A DNA stretch of 64,000 bases from an uncultured bacterium (GTDB lineage Bacteria; Verrucomicrobiota; Kiritimatiellia; RFP12; UBA1067). The notes below the pieces were generated by a model that searched no databases, was not told the DNA's origin, and saw only the letters and a program-made list of their open reading frames with translations. The DNA is taken from the NCBI GenBank assembly GCA_902779075.1, contig CACZAK010000009.1:1-64000 (forward strand), in the 5' to 3' direction. Of the stretch, positions 1-8,425 are shown piece by piece; within the stretch, counting starts at the first letter, position 1, and the number at the start of each line of letters is the position of its first letter. A program made the translations under genes and the position numbers.

Positions 1-1
1 G

Positions 2-229
2 GTCGATCCGACGCCCGGCAAAGGCATGCGCGCGATTGCCTCGCTTTTCAATCCGCTCGACGAGCCGATCCGCCGGCGCGTCGTGCTGCCGCTGTACTAT
101 GCGGGGCTTTCGGGCAAGGCTGAGATCGCCGTCGGCGACGATGCGGCGTTCGTCCCCGTGGCGCTTGACGCGCGCTGCCGTGCCGAAGTGGAGGTCTCGA
201 TTCCTGCGAACGGAAACAGTAGTAGATGA
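2..229 (+). CDS. C-terminal end of an unidentified protein (5' truncated by window edge)
   Basis: An open frame enters from the left edge and ends at a TGA at 227-229. About 75 codons are visible. The C-terminus contains a short run rich in R, V and L followed by a beta-type tail (sequence around LYYAGLSGKAEIAV), reminiscent of the C-terminal beta-sandwich that closes many glycoside hydrolases. The visible part is too short to assign a family. Its stop overlaps the ATG of the next gene by four bases (ATGA at 226-229), so the two genes are translationally coupled and probably belong to one carbohydrate-degradation operon. The true start lies outside the window. Confidence 0.6.
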   Translation, partial: VDPTPGKGMRAIASLFNPLDEPIRRRVVLPLYYAGLSGKAEIAVGDDAAFVPVALDARCRAEVEVSIPANGNSSR

Positions 230-2469
230 GAAACGACAAAAAGTTGATTGCATGTGCAGCGGTGCTCGCTGCTGCGGTGGTTCATGGCGCGGAGAGGCCG
301 GTGGAGGTGCGGGTGCGGCAGACGCCGCAGGGCCCGCGAATCTTCGTCGACGGCGTGGCGGCGCGCCCGCGCTTCTACTATGGCTCGGCGCCGTGCCTCT
401 GCCCGATCTCGGAAGTGCGCAAGCTCGACTACACCATCCCTTTCCGTCCGGAGGAGGATACCGACAGGGGGCGCGTGTCGCTTGACGGATTCGACGGCGA
501 CGAGCCGATGTGGTTTTCGGAGGCGAAGCTGATCGACAAGACTGACAACGAGACGCTGCAGCTTCCGGCGGCCGGCGGTTTCATCGAAACCGCCCTACCG
601 GGAGGCGAGGAGCGCACGCGCCATTTCATGCGCGACGGGCTGCATCTCAGGAAGGGACACCTCTACCACTTCGTCGTGACGCACCGCTCCACGCACCACC
701 GCACGTACTTCACGCACGAGGCGTCCTACACCGACGCCGCCGGCCGCAAGGTCGTGATGCCGCTCCCCTACGGCGACACGCTCGGCGACACGGTGCGCCT
801 CGCGGCCGACGCGCAGGTGGACTTCGTGACGTTCTCCACGGACATCTCCTGGGGGTGCATGGACTGGTGGGCTCCGCCGGGCGAACCGCCCGCCTACGGG
901 CGCATCGACCGCGCGTTCGAGCACATCATCGCGGCCAACCCGAAGGCGCTGATCGTCCCGCGCGTGTGCGCGGACGCGCCGGGGTGGATGCTCGACCGCG
1001 ATCCGTCGCTCAGGATGGTGTTTGACAAGGGGTATCCGGTACGGATGTCATCCGTCTCCGCCCGTCCGTACCGCAAGGCCGCATGCGAGGCGGTGGAACG
1101 CCTCACGCGCCATCTGCGCGCGAAGTTCCCGCGCAACTTCGCCGGGCTGCACGTGAGCGGACAGAACTCCGCCGAGTGGTTCTACATGATGTCGCAGAGC
1201 GGCGAGCTTTCCGGGTACGACGTCCACACCCGCGACGCCTTCCGCGCCTGGCTCGCGAAGCGGGGCGAGAAGGACGCCTGGACGGCGGAGGTGCCGTCGC
1301 CCGAGGCGCGGCGCGTGAAGCGTCCGCAGGGGAGGCTCGATCCCGTCCTCGATCGCCGCGTGATCCAGTTCGGCGAATTCCGCCAGGAGGAGATGGCGAG
1401 CCTCCTCTGCGACCTCGGCGCGGCCGTGCGGCGCGGTTCGGACGGCGGCTCGCTCGCGATCTTCTTCTACGGCTACACGTGGGAGCTCGGCGCGGTCGTC
1501 CCGGGCGCGGCGGAGACGGGGCACTTCTTCGTCGACTGGATCATGCGGCACGGGAAGGACTGCATCGACGGCTTCTCCGCCCCGTTCAGCTATACGGGAC
1601 GCGGCTGGCCGGGCCTGGCGCCGGTGATGGCGCCGTCCGAGACGTTCATGCGCAACGGCTTCCTGTGGATCAACGAGGACGACACCCGCACGCACCTCGA
1701 GGACCTGTGGAGCTTCCCGGTGAACGTGGGGCTGAGGAACACGTCGCCGTTCATCACGCGCAACGCGCTGCTACGCAACGGTGCGCTGAACATCCTGCGC
1801 GGACACGGCGACTGGTGGATGGACCTGTGCGGGCGCGGCTGGTTCCGCGATGCGGAGATGTGGAAGATACGCAAGGCCCTCAACGTCCTGGACGACGCGA
1901 TGCTGCGCCGCACGAAGCCCTACTCGCCGGAGATCGCCCTCGTGGTGGACGAGCGGAGCCTCATGCGCAACGGATTCGGCTCGGGCAAAGAGGTGACGCC
2001 GCAGCTCCACCACGCCCGCTTCAGGCTCAACCTGTGCGGCGCGACGCACGGGCAGTACCTGCTCGACGACGTCCTCGCCAACCCGCCGGACTGCAAGCTG
2101 CTCCTCATCGCGTACGCGCGCGACCTCGAGCCGGCGCGCCGGGCGCGGCTGGAGGAGGTGAAGAGGGCACATCCGACGATGCGCGTCGTGGAGGCGGCGA
2201 CGCCGTACGACGTCGTCACGGAGAAGATCGTGGAACACGCGAAGGCAGCGGGCGTGCATTTCTACACGCAGCCGCTCAAGGCGACAGTCTGCGCGGCGGA
2301 AGGGTACGTAGTCGTCCAGGCGAGGGAGGCGGGTCCGCTGGAGATCGACTTCGGCAATGAGGATCTGGTTGTCGACTTTCTGACTGGAAAGCAAATCGGA
2401 GTTGGGCCGAAGGTCTCTCTGCCGTTCCAGAAAGGCGAGACGCGGATATTCCGTTTGGTTCGCCACTAA
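226..2469 (+). CDS. Secreted GH42-like (beta/alpha)8 glycoside-hydrolase-family protein
   Basis: 747 aa with an N-terminal signal peptide (a KK pair, then an Ala/Val-rich core ending near residue 22, VHGAE). The body resembles the (beta/alpha)8 enzymes of the GH42 / beta-galactosidase-like group common in Verrucomicrobia and Kiritimatiellae: a strand with HVSGQNSAEWFY near residue 310, and a later strand LWINEDDTRTHL near residue 480 that carries candidate acidic catalytic residues. A Rossmann-like trimerisation-type region follows (residues 555-660), then a small C-terminal beta domain. Length fits the group. The function is probably hydrolysis of a galactoside or another plant or mucin glycan outside the cytoplasm; the substrate is unknown. 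One palindromic element lies in frame at residues 117-125. A degenerate, non-catalytic member of the same fold is an alternative. Confidence 0.6.
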   Translation: MRNDKKLIACAAVLAAAVVHGAERPVEVRVRQTPQGPRIFVDGVAARPRFYYGSAPCLCPISEVRKLDYTIPFRPEEDTDRGRVSLDGFDGDEPMWFSEAKLIDKTDNETLQLPAAGGFIETALPGGEERTRHFMRDGLHLRKGHLYHFVVTHRSTHHRTYFTHEASYTDAAGRKVVMPLPYGDTLGDTVRLAADAQVDFVTFSTDISWGCMDWWAPPGEPPAYGRIDRAFEHIIAANPKALIVPRVCADAPGWMLDRDPSLRMVFDKGYPVRMSSVSARPYRKAACEAVERLTRHLRAKFPRNFAGLHVSGQNSAEWFYMMSQSGELSGYDVHTRDAFRAWLAKRGEKDAWTAEVPSPEARRVKRPQGRLDPVLDRRVIQFGEFRQEEMASLLCDLGAAVRRGSDGGSLAIFFYGYTWELGAVVPGAAETGHFFVDWIMRHGKDCIDGFSAPFSYTGRGWPGLAPVMAPSETFMRNGFLWINEDDTRTHLEDLWSFPVNVGLRNTSPFITRNALLRNGALNILRGHGDWWMDLCGRGWFRDAEMWKIRKALNVLDDAMLRRTKPYSPEIALVVDERSLMRNGFGSGKEVTPQLHHARFRLNLCGATHGQYLLDDVLANPPDCKLLLIAYARDLEPARRARLEEVKRAHPTMRVVEAATPYDVVTEKIVEHAKAAGVHFYTQPLKATVCAAEGYVVVQAREAGPLEIDFGNEDLVVDFLTGKQIGVGPKVSLPFQKGETRIFRLVRH
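574..600 (-). repeat. REP-like palindrome inside the GH42-like CDS
   Basis: Left arm GGCGGTTTC, loop ATC, right arm GAAACCGCC: a perfect 9-bp stem. It is followed by CTACCG, whose complement supplies a GTAG tetranucleotide 5' of the hairpin on the minus strand. It is read in frame 0 of the host gene as GGFIETALP. This copy has a different arm core from the other members, yet the stem is fully preserved. Confidence 0.7.
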
Positions 2470-2566
2470 CCACTAGCCACAAATGCTGAATTGCATTTTA
2501 GAGCGTGGCGGGCGGCGAACTCGTCTTTGAAATGTGCGACACGGCGCACAGGCAAAAACTGTAGGA

Positions 2567-2740
2567 TCACATTTCGAAGACAACCAGAACCGCACCAGAG
2601 TCGACGCCCCGTGCGGCGGCAGGCATCGGTTGCTCCGTGCGCGCGTTTTCCTTCAGGCAATAGACGCCGATCTGGAAGTCTGCCGCTTCCGCCGCTGCAC
2701 ATGCGGCAAAGGTCGCCGCCGCAATCATGAGTTTGTTCAT
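2567..2740 (-). CDS. Small secreted protein, or truncated N-terminus of a longer lost gene (57 aa)
   Basis: The minus strand has ATG at 2740, a GGGAG Shine-Dalgarno about 6 nt upstream, and 57 codons to TGA. The protein starts MNKLMIAAATFAACAAA, a convincing signal peptide, and continues with DFQIGVYCLKENARTE. It begins 18 bp after the stop of the GH43 gene, so it is probably co-transcribed with it. The mature part is only about 37 residues and resembles nothing I can name. The strong start followed by a short, composition-poor tail suggests the 5' end of a larger secreted protein cut off by deletion or frameshift. A genuine short exported peptide is the alternative. Confidence 0.45.
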   Translation of the reverse strand: MNKLMIAAATFAACAAAEAADFQIGVYCLKENARTEQPMPAAARGVDSGAVLVVFEM

Positions 2741-2758
2741 GTGCTCTCCCTGTTCTCA

Positions 2759-4099
2759 TTAGCGGTCAAAGAATCTGAACGAGACGACGTCGAATATGTC
2801 GGCGTCGTTGCGGCCGCCGAAAGACCCGCCGCGGCCGTGGAAGCCAAGTACCACCGCATGGCGTCCGGCGGGGAAGGGGCGGTCGAGCGTGATGGACACT
2901 TCCCGCTCGGCCTTTCCGTCGCCGCCCGGCACCGTCGCGCGTCCGTAAGAGGCGCCGTTTCCGTCTCGCAGCTCCACGATTCCGCCTTTGCGCGGCACAA
3001 CGCGCAGAACGAGCTTCGCGGCGGCGCGTGGCGCGTTGAAGTAGCGCCATGTGGCGGAGTCGCCGGAATGCACCTTCGCGAGGCGTTCGCGTCCATCCGC
3101 GCCGGTTTCGATGCGCACGGTTCCGGACATGAGGCATGCCAGGCGGGCGGGCGCCTCGGCGAACGGATCCAGCATCGGCCCGGCGCCGTTGGAAGTCATC
3201 TCAATCTCGCCAATCGAACCGTCTGCGCCGAACTCGATTGGCTCCACGCAAGCCTTGCGCATTGACTGCGAGCAGTTGGTCGAGCGGTGGTAGAGCACGT
3301 ACCATCTGCCGTTGAACTCCACGATGCCGCCGTGGTTGTTCCAGGTGTTCGGGTCGCAGCCGTAGTTGTCGATGATCACGCCGCGGTATGTGTAGGGGCC
3401 GAACACAGTGGCTGCGGTCGCGTAGCCGATGCATGTGGGGCGTCCGCGCCGTGAGATGTCCGCAAACACGAGATAATACGTGCCGCCGCGTTTTGTGAGT
3501 TGGATGCCCTCGTGGAAATTGTGGCGGGCTTCGTCGATTACGCCTGTATGGAGGGTGCCGGGTTCGATGCCGGAGAGATCGGGCTTGAGCACGGCGCCCT
3601 GTGCGGAGAACTGTCCCCAGAAATAGTACACGGTGCCGTCGTCGTCGCGGAACACCGACGGGTCGATCTGCTTGGCCCAGGGGTATGCGAAAGAGGCCTT
3701 GAACGGGCCGGAAGGGGTGTCCGCCGAGGCGACGCCCTCTCTGTGCGACCTGTCGGGCATGCAGTAGAAGATGTGCCATTTCCCGTTGTGGAATAACGCG
3801 TCGGGCGCGTAGAGAGGCGCGTCGGAGGCGGGCACGCCGTCGTTGGCACCCGTCGAAGCCAGAACGCCGCGCCGTGCCGTCCAAGCGCAAAGGTCGTGCG
3901 TCTCGAACACGTCGTTGAAGTGCGTGCAGTATGCGCCGCCGGCCGTGCGCACGTCGCGCGAGCCGAACACGTACAATGTGCCGTCGGGACCAGTGCGCGG
4001 GGCGGGGTCCGAGAGGAACTCGCTTTCCGGGGTGATCGGGTTTGCCGCGAAGGCTGAAGCCGCCGAAAGCGCGGCGATGGTCAATGTGCAGTAGTTCAT
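2759..4099 (-). CDS. Secreted family 43 glycoside hydrolase with C-terminal CBM6-like module
   Basis: 446 aa. The signal peptide (residues 1-19, ending AFAA) is followed by a five-bladed beta-propeller of GH43 type. Catalytic residues can be placed: general base Asp31 in FLSDPAPR, pKa modulator Asp146 in KQIDPSVFRDDDG, and acid Glu197 in NFHEGIQ. The C-terminal region from about residue 320 is a beta-sandwich resembling carbohydrate-binding module family 6. Family knowledge points to alpha-L-arabinofuranosidase or beta-xylosidase activity on plant polysaccharides; the exact substrate cannot be read. I chose the start at 4099 rather than an upstream in-frame ATG at 4135 because a TATAAT box sits only 7 nt before it, which makes this a probable leaderless transcript and leaves the longer start outside the mRNA. 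Confidence 0.85.
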   Translation of the reverse strand: MNYCTLTIAALSAASAFAANPITPESEFLSDPAPRTGPDGTLYVFGSRDVRTAGGAYCTHFNDVFETHDLCAWTARRGVLASTGANDGVPASDAPLYAPDALFHNGKWHIFYCMPDRSHREGVASADTPSGPFKASFAYPWAKQIDPSVFRDDDGTVYYFWGQFSAQGAVLKPDLSGIEPGTLHTGVIDEARHNFHEGIQLTKRGGTYYLVFADISRRGRPTCIGYATAATVFGPYTYRGVIIDNYGCDPNTWNNHGGIVEFNGRWYVLYHRSTNCSQSMRKACVEPIEFGADGSIGEIEMTSNGAGPMLDPFAEAPARLACLMSGTVRIETGADGRERLAKVHSGDSATWRYFNAPRAAAKLVLRVVPRKGGIVELRDGNGASYGRATVPGGDGKAEREVSITLDRPFPAGRHAVVLGFHGRGGSFGGRNDADIFDVVSFRFFDR

Positions 4100-4106
4100 G
4101 CGCGGG

Positions 4107-4112
4107 ATTATA
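4107..4112 (-). promoter_or_regulatory. Extended -10 promoter of the GH43 gene, leaderless
   Basis: On the minus strand the sequence reads TTTGGTATAAT, then 7 nt, then ATG. A start site 6-8 nt after the -10 would coincide with the start codon. No -35 is evident, which is consistent with an extended -10 promoter. Confidence 0.65.
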
Positions 4113-4434
4113 CCAAACCCCCGGATCTTTCGCAATGGCGTGCGGGTGCAAATTGTGCAAGTCCATTTTCAGTCTTGCGCCCCAAAAGCCACAGCGGGAA
4201 TTGACGAACCACGGAAGGATGTGCTATCATAACACCACCTTCAATCGGGAGACCAACGACGTTGAACGGTGAATCGCAAAAGACGCCATTGAGGAGGCAT
4301 GGAACGGCATCGGAAACGACGCCGGCTACACCTTGTTGTTGTACGCTTGTTGTCTTTTCGCGCACGACAGCAAGCGTACAACAGCAAGAGTTTCACACAC
4401 CCAATCTTCAACAATAACAAGAAAGGCAAAAGGC
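4113..4434. other. Intergenic region between divergent genes
   Basis: No convincing gene. It holds a possible promoter-like CTATCAT near 4216, a short open stretch in the frame of the following gene (4273-4332) that ends at an upstream TGA and could be a gene fossil, and the long hairpin at 4332-4388. The large surface protein is read from an ATG at 4435. Confidence 0.5.
4332..4388. repeat. 23-bp inverted repeat upstream of the giant surface protein; founder-like copy of a dispersed repeat
   Basis: The left arm 4332-4354 pairs with the right arm 4366-4388 over 23 positions. The only two departures are T opposite G, which would be G-U wobbles in RNA. The loop is 11 nt. The right arm recurs as single half-copies at 26619-26641 (identical) and 27031-27053 (two changes), both inside coding sequence. 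The hairpin lies in the 5' region 47 nt before the start codon, so it could act in the leader RNA. Confidence 0.75.
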
Positions 4435-7400
4435 ATGGAAACAAAGATGATTCGCGCCGCGATTGCGGCAATCTGCGCAGCGGCGGCGTTGCCGCTGTGG
4501 GCGGCTGACCGCACGATCAGCGCGAACTATGCGCTTTCCGCCGACGAGACGGTTGATGGCGTCCTCACGGTCGCGAGCGGCGTGACGCTTGATCTCAACG
4601 GACACAACCTCACCGTGAAGGACCTCGCCGGCGACGGCTCGATCACCGCAGGCGCCCAGGACCTCACTTCGCCCGACCCGAACGGCGAGCGCGTGTGGAC
4701 TTCCACGGAGATCCAGGCGGGGGCGGCAATCAATCTCTTCAACAATTCCTATACCTACGGCAACAACAACGATACGCGCGTGCTGGTGAAAAAGACCAAG
4801 TTGCCGCTTGTGGTGACGTACGACTTCGGTGACGGCACACCGAAGAAGGTTGACATGTACAAGGTCTATTTCGGGCCGAACAGTTATAACGACCGCGCGC
4901 CAAAGGCATGGACGTTTGCGGGTTCCAACGACGCCAATGCGCCGACGGACCCCAACGCGACTTGGGTCCCGCTCGATGCGCGCACGTCCGAGACGGGTTG
5001 GCCGAAGTCCGTCCAGCAGACGCGTACGTACACGTTCGAGAACGATACCGCCTATCGCTACTACCGCATTTCGTTCACGGCCTCGAGCGACACCAGCACG
5101 GCCAACGGCGGCCCGTATCTTGAGCTCGTCCAGCTCGAGTATTTCGACTCGTCCGCAGTGCCGGAGATTCCGCCGGAACTGCGCGTGAACGTCCCGGCGG
5201 GCGCGTCCGTCACCAACTCCACCGTGTTCATCGGTGGCAACATCCGCCTCGTGAAGCAGGGCGCGGGTGTATTCGTCGCCGCCAAGGCGAACCAGACGTA
5301 TTCGGGCGGCAACCATGTCGCGGCGGGAACGATCAAGCCGACTTCTCAGAATGTTGACTTGCTGTTCGGCGTGAACGGTTCGGATATTAAGGTCGATTCC
5401 GACGCGGCGTTCGACATCAACGGCAACTCCCGCTGTTCGCTCTACCACTATGTCATGAACGGCGGTACGGCCATGAACGGCGGCACTGCAATCAACGGCA
5501 ACAACGCGCAGCTTGGCGACATGACGCTCACGGCAGACTCATACGTTGATTCGGTCGGCTTCCTCAAGAGCGGCACTGCGCCGTTGACCATCGATCTTGG
5601 CGGAAAGGTCCTTGAGGTGACGCCGAGCAAGCCGGCGTATTTCAAGAACGCCGACATCACGAACGGAACTTTGCGTATCCTGCGCGGTGAGGGCAACAAC
5701 GCCGTCTATTTCTACTCGTTGAACGCGCAGACGGCGACCCTCGAACTGGAATCGCACACCGGTTTGTACGACGCTATATCCGCGAGCAACCTCGTCCTTC
5801 GCTCCGGTTTCACCACGCATGGGGGTGCGAACGCAAATCGTGGCTGTCGGGTTTACGGCACGTTCAAGACGGAAACGAGCAATTTCCCTTGTGTTCTCAT
5901 GATGGACGGCTCCACGTTTGATTTGAAGTCGTGGAACGGCGTGTTCAACTCCGTCAGCACGAGCACGCACGGGTTCAAGCTTTTGTACGACGAAGGCGCG
6001 ACGGTGACGATCGACGTGTCTGGGCGGTCCCTCAATGCCGGCGACTGTATCATGTCGTGGACTGAGATCCCGCAGAACGTGACGTTCCAGTTCGACGCGG
6101 CGACGGCGGAGGGCGGTGTCCAGCCTGTCGTGACGGAACGCGGCCTCTTCTACGGATACATTGACAATGTCGCCGAGTGGGCGTGGTGGACGGGTGCCGA
6201 GTCTGACGGCGACCTCTTCAATTCGCAGAACTGGCTCTGCAAGAACGCGGGCGGCGGCGTGATCGCGAACGGACTTCCTTCTTCTTCCACGCGTGTCTAT
6301 CTTCCCGCCTCTCTCGACGTGCAGATTCCGGAGAACACCGCTTTTGCCTGCGGCGTGTGCATCTTGTCGAACGCAACCCTCTCGGCGGACTGCGACCTTC
6401 GCGGTTTCGGCACGAATTTGCAGGTTGCGGCGAACGCGGTGATCGACTTGAACGGACACAAGCTCTACGCCCGCGCCGCCGCGTTCACGGGCGTCTGCAC
6501 GGTGAAGGGGAAAGCCATCGACCATGCCGACGACCTCACCACGACGGATACATCGCGCGTCACCTCCTTGCCGTTCAACGGCGGCAACACGCCGGCGAGC
6601 AACCTCTTCAACAACAACTACGCGCGCGGCGACAACACGAAGCGCGTGCTGGTGCCGAAGGCGGACTGGCCGCTCACCGTTATATACGACTTCGTCGAAG
6701 GGAAGGTTGTCGATGCGTACAGGATGTGGGTCGGGTCGTTGGCGGAAATACAGCGCATGCCGAAGCGCTGGAGGTTTGAGGGGGCAAACGACGTCAACGG
6801 AAGCTGGACGCCTCTTGACTCCCGCAATGCTGAAGCGGAGTGGCCTTCCCGAGCGGTTGCAAACCGCACCTACATTTTCCCCAATCAGACCGCATACCGC
6901 TACTATCGCATCAAAGTGGAGGACAACTGCGGCGGCGCAGACCAGTACGGCACATTCCTTGAACTCGTGCAGCTTGAGTACTTCCACCTGAAGCCGACTC
7001 AGGGCGAACTGCACTTGAGCACGGTGTCGGGCGAAAGCACCCAGCTCTACAACATGGCGCTCGCCGGGAACCTGCGTTTCTTCGTTGAAGGGGCGGGCGT
7101 GCTCTTTCTTGGCACGGAAGGGCAGACGTACATCGGCGGGACGGAAATCTGCGGCGGATCGGTCTCCGGCGGCGCCGGAATGGATTCGCTTCTCAACAAG
7201 GATATCTTCGGCGTGAAGGGAAGCGAGGTCGTCATACACGGCGACAACACGGGAACCGCGAGTGCGACAAGCGGACTCCTCGGATTTTTGAACAGGTACG
7301 ACTACACGGGTTATAAGTACGTGCTTGATGGCGGCAACATCCGGGACCCCGGCGACGGCATCGTGACGGAACTGCTCCTCACGACTAACTCCTACATGGA

Positions 7401-8094
7401 GGCGTCGTCCAGCCTGCCAGCTTACGGGACCGCCTGGTTCGGATGGGGCGGGGACAAACACGCGGCATACGTGAACCTCGGTGGATACGAACTTTCAGTG
7501 AAGATCGCCGGCACCAAGACCTTCAGCTTCGCCAACGTCACGCTCGAAAACGGAAGCGTGTACACGGGAACGCAAAACGGAACATTCACGGTCACGAACA
7601 GTGTCGTCGCCACGAACAACGTGTTGTTCAGGCTCAATTCCAACGCCAACAACATCGCCGGTGCTTTCTCCGTGCGCGACTATACGCAGATAAGGAGCTT
7701 CAAGGACTATAACCACGGCTCGCACGATGTCGATGTGTTCGGGACGTTTACGCCAAGTACGCAAGGCTTCTTCCACGGCACGACGCTGCACGACGGCTCG
7801 ACAATCGACCTAAGCGAACTTGGAATCGCGACGCTGAACGTCATTGCACCGTACAGCGCAAGCTCGACCGCACAGGGGGCGAAGACGCTGCATTTCGCGC
7901 AGGGTGCGACGATTGGTGTGAAGCTCGGCGGCCGCAAGATTCCGCGAAACACGCCGGTCATATCGTGGACGGCGGCGACCGAGCCCGACGCGTCGGTGAA
8001 GTTCCTACGTGCGGATGAAGGGCGAAACTACAGCCTCTTGAAGAAAGCCGATGGTCTCTACCTCACCAGCGGCATGATTATCATCGTGAAGTAG
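4435..8094 (+). CDS. Large surface/exported protein with two discoidin-like modules and autotransporter-type beta repeats
   Basis: 1219 aa from ATG 4435; the open frame extends upstream to 4333 through the hairpin, but METKM followed by a hydrophobic Ala-rich signal (to about residue 25) is the credible start. The protein is an internal duplication. Residues about 99-238 and 722-850 each begin with NLFNN, run through a YRYYRI motif and end with LELVQLEYF, a discoidin/F5-8C-like sugar- or surface-binding beta-sandwich. Each is preceded by a short LDLNGH motif and followed by long, low-cysteine beta-strand segments resembling autotransporter-associated beta-helix repeats (TYSGG / TYIGG). There is no clear C-terminal anchor or beta-barrel. 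It is probably a secreted adhesin or glycan-binding protein. The function is inferred from architecture only. Confidence 0.7.
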   Translation: METKMIRAAIAAICAAAALPLWAADRTISANYALSADETVDGVLTVASGVTLDLNGHNLTVKDLAGDGSITAGAQDLTSPDPNGERVWTSTEIQAGAAINLFNNSYTYGNNNDTRVLVKKTKLPLVVTYDFGDGTPKKVDMYKVYFGPNSYNDRAPKAWTFAGSNDANAPTDPNATWVPLDARTSETGWPKSVQQTRTYTFENDTAYRYYRISFTASSDTSTANGGPYLELVQLEYFDSSAVPEIPPELRVNVPAGASVTNSTVFIGGNIRLVKQGAGVFVAAKANQTYSGGNHVAAGTIKPTSQNVDLLFGVNGSDIKVDSDAAFDINGNSRCSLYHYVMNGGTAMNGGTAINGNNAQLGDMTLTADSYVDSVGFLKSGTAPLTIDLGGKVLEVTPSKPAYFKNADITNGTLRILRGEGNNAVYFYSLNAQTATLELESHTGLYDAISASNLVLRSGFTTHGGANANRGCRVYGTFKTETSNFPCVLMMDGSTFDLKSWNGVFNSVSTSTHGFKLLYDEGATVTIDVSGRSLNAGDCIMSWTEIPQNVTFQFDAATAEGGVQPVVTERGLFYGYIDNVAEWAWWTGAESDGDLFNSQNWLCKNAGGGVIANGLPSSSTRVYLPASLDVQIPENTAFACGVCILSNATLSADCDLRGFGTNLQVAANAVIDLNGHKLYARAAAFTGVCTVKGKAIDHADDLTTTDTSRVTSLPFNGGNTPASNLFNNNYARGDNTKRVLVPKADWPLTVIYDFVEGKVVDAYRMWVGSLAEIQRMPKRWRFEGANDVNGSWTPLDSRNAEAEWPSRAVANRTYIFPNQTAYRYYRIKVEDNCGGADQYGTFLELVQLEYFHLKPTQGELHLSTVSGESTQLYNMALAGNLRFFVEGAGVLFLGTEGQTYIGGTEICGGSVSGGAGMDSLLNKDIFGVKGSEVVIHGDNTGTASATSGLLGFLNRYDYTGYKYVLDGGNIRDPGDGIVTELLLTTNSYMEASSSLPAYGTAWFGWGGDKHAAYVNLGGYELSVKIAGTKTFSFANVTLENGSVYTGTQNGTFTVTNSVVATNNVLFRLNSNANNIAGAFSVRDYTQIRSFKDYNHGSHDVDVFGTFTPSTQGFFHGTTLHDGSTIDLSELGIATLNVIAPYSASSTAQGAKTLHFAQGATIGVKLGGRKIPRNTPVISWTAATEPDASVKFLRADEGRNYSLLKKADGLYLTSGMIIIVK

Positions 8095-8104
8095 TCTGTC
8101 GCGG

Positions 8105-8125
8105 CAACGCGCTGGCAGCGCGTTG
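8105..8125. repeat. 9-bp perfect palindrome just after the surface-protein gene
   Basis: Left arm CAACGCGCT, loop GGC, right arm AGCGCGTTG. It has the 9-3-9 geometry of the REP-like elements but lacks the usual flanking tetranucleotide. It may assist transcript termination; no T-tract follows. Confidence 0.55.
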
Positions 8126-8137
8126 AGTGGGGCGGGC

Positions 8138-8195
8138 GGCTCGCCGGGACGGCTCGCCCCACCTTGCTCGGCTCGGCGGGACGCCTCGCCCCACC
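8138..8195 (-). repeat. Two REP-like palindromes in tandem
   Basis: Copy 1 (8138-8163): arms GGCTCGCCG and CGGCTCGCC around GGA. Copy 2 (8170-8195): arms GGCTCGGCG and CGCCTCGCC around GGA. Both end in CCACC, which is GGTGG on the minus strand. In each stem the only unpaired positions are the fourth and fifth, so an internal 2x2 loop is conserved while the rest varies compensatorily. Confidence 0.7.
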
Positions 8196-8332
8196 ATTCC
8201 GCCGCCAAGATGGCGGCTTTCCCAGTTAGTGCCACCCCACATCCCCCATTCCGCGCCGTGATATTACTGTGCGGAACGACCAATTTGGCAAAAGGGATAT
8301 TTGTCGCGATTTTTTTAATTTCCGCGCTCACA

Positions 8333-8362
8333 TTGACAAACAAACAACGATTATAATATAAT
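8333..8362 (+). promoter_or_regulatory. Sigma70-type promoter for the EEP gene
   Basis: TTGACA at 8333-8338, an 18-bp spacer, and TATAAT at 8357-8362. This is a near-ideal housekeeping promoter and contrasts with the -35-less promoters elsewhere in the window. The remaining intergenic DNA from 8095 holds only palindromes. Confidence 0.7.
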
Positions 8363-8425
8363 GTGCCGCGAAGGGTTCACCATGCCCTTGTACAAAGAAA
8401 GAATATGTGATGAAAGGAACCAGGC

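Noticed and set aside
1083..2360. A second plus-strand frame of 425 codons inside the GH42-like gene
   Set aside because: Arg-rich shadow frame; the GH42-like frame has signal peptide and motifs.
4273..4434. Upstream extension of the surface-protein frame (codons before ATG 4435)
   Set aside because: It crosses a 23-bp hairpin and lacks a signal peptide at its start; at most a gene fossil.
5539..7461. A minus-strand open frame of 640 codons inside the giant surface protein
   Set aside because: Mirror of the plus-strand coding sequence; no ribosome site or recognisable motif.
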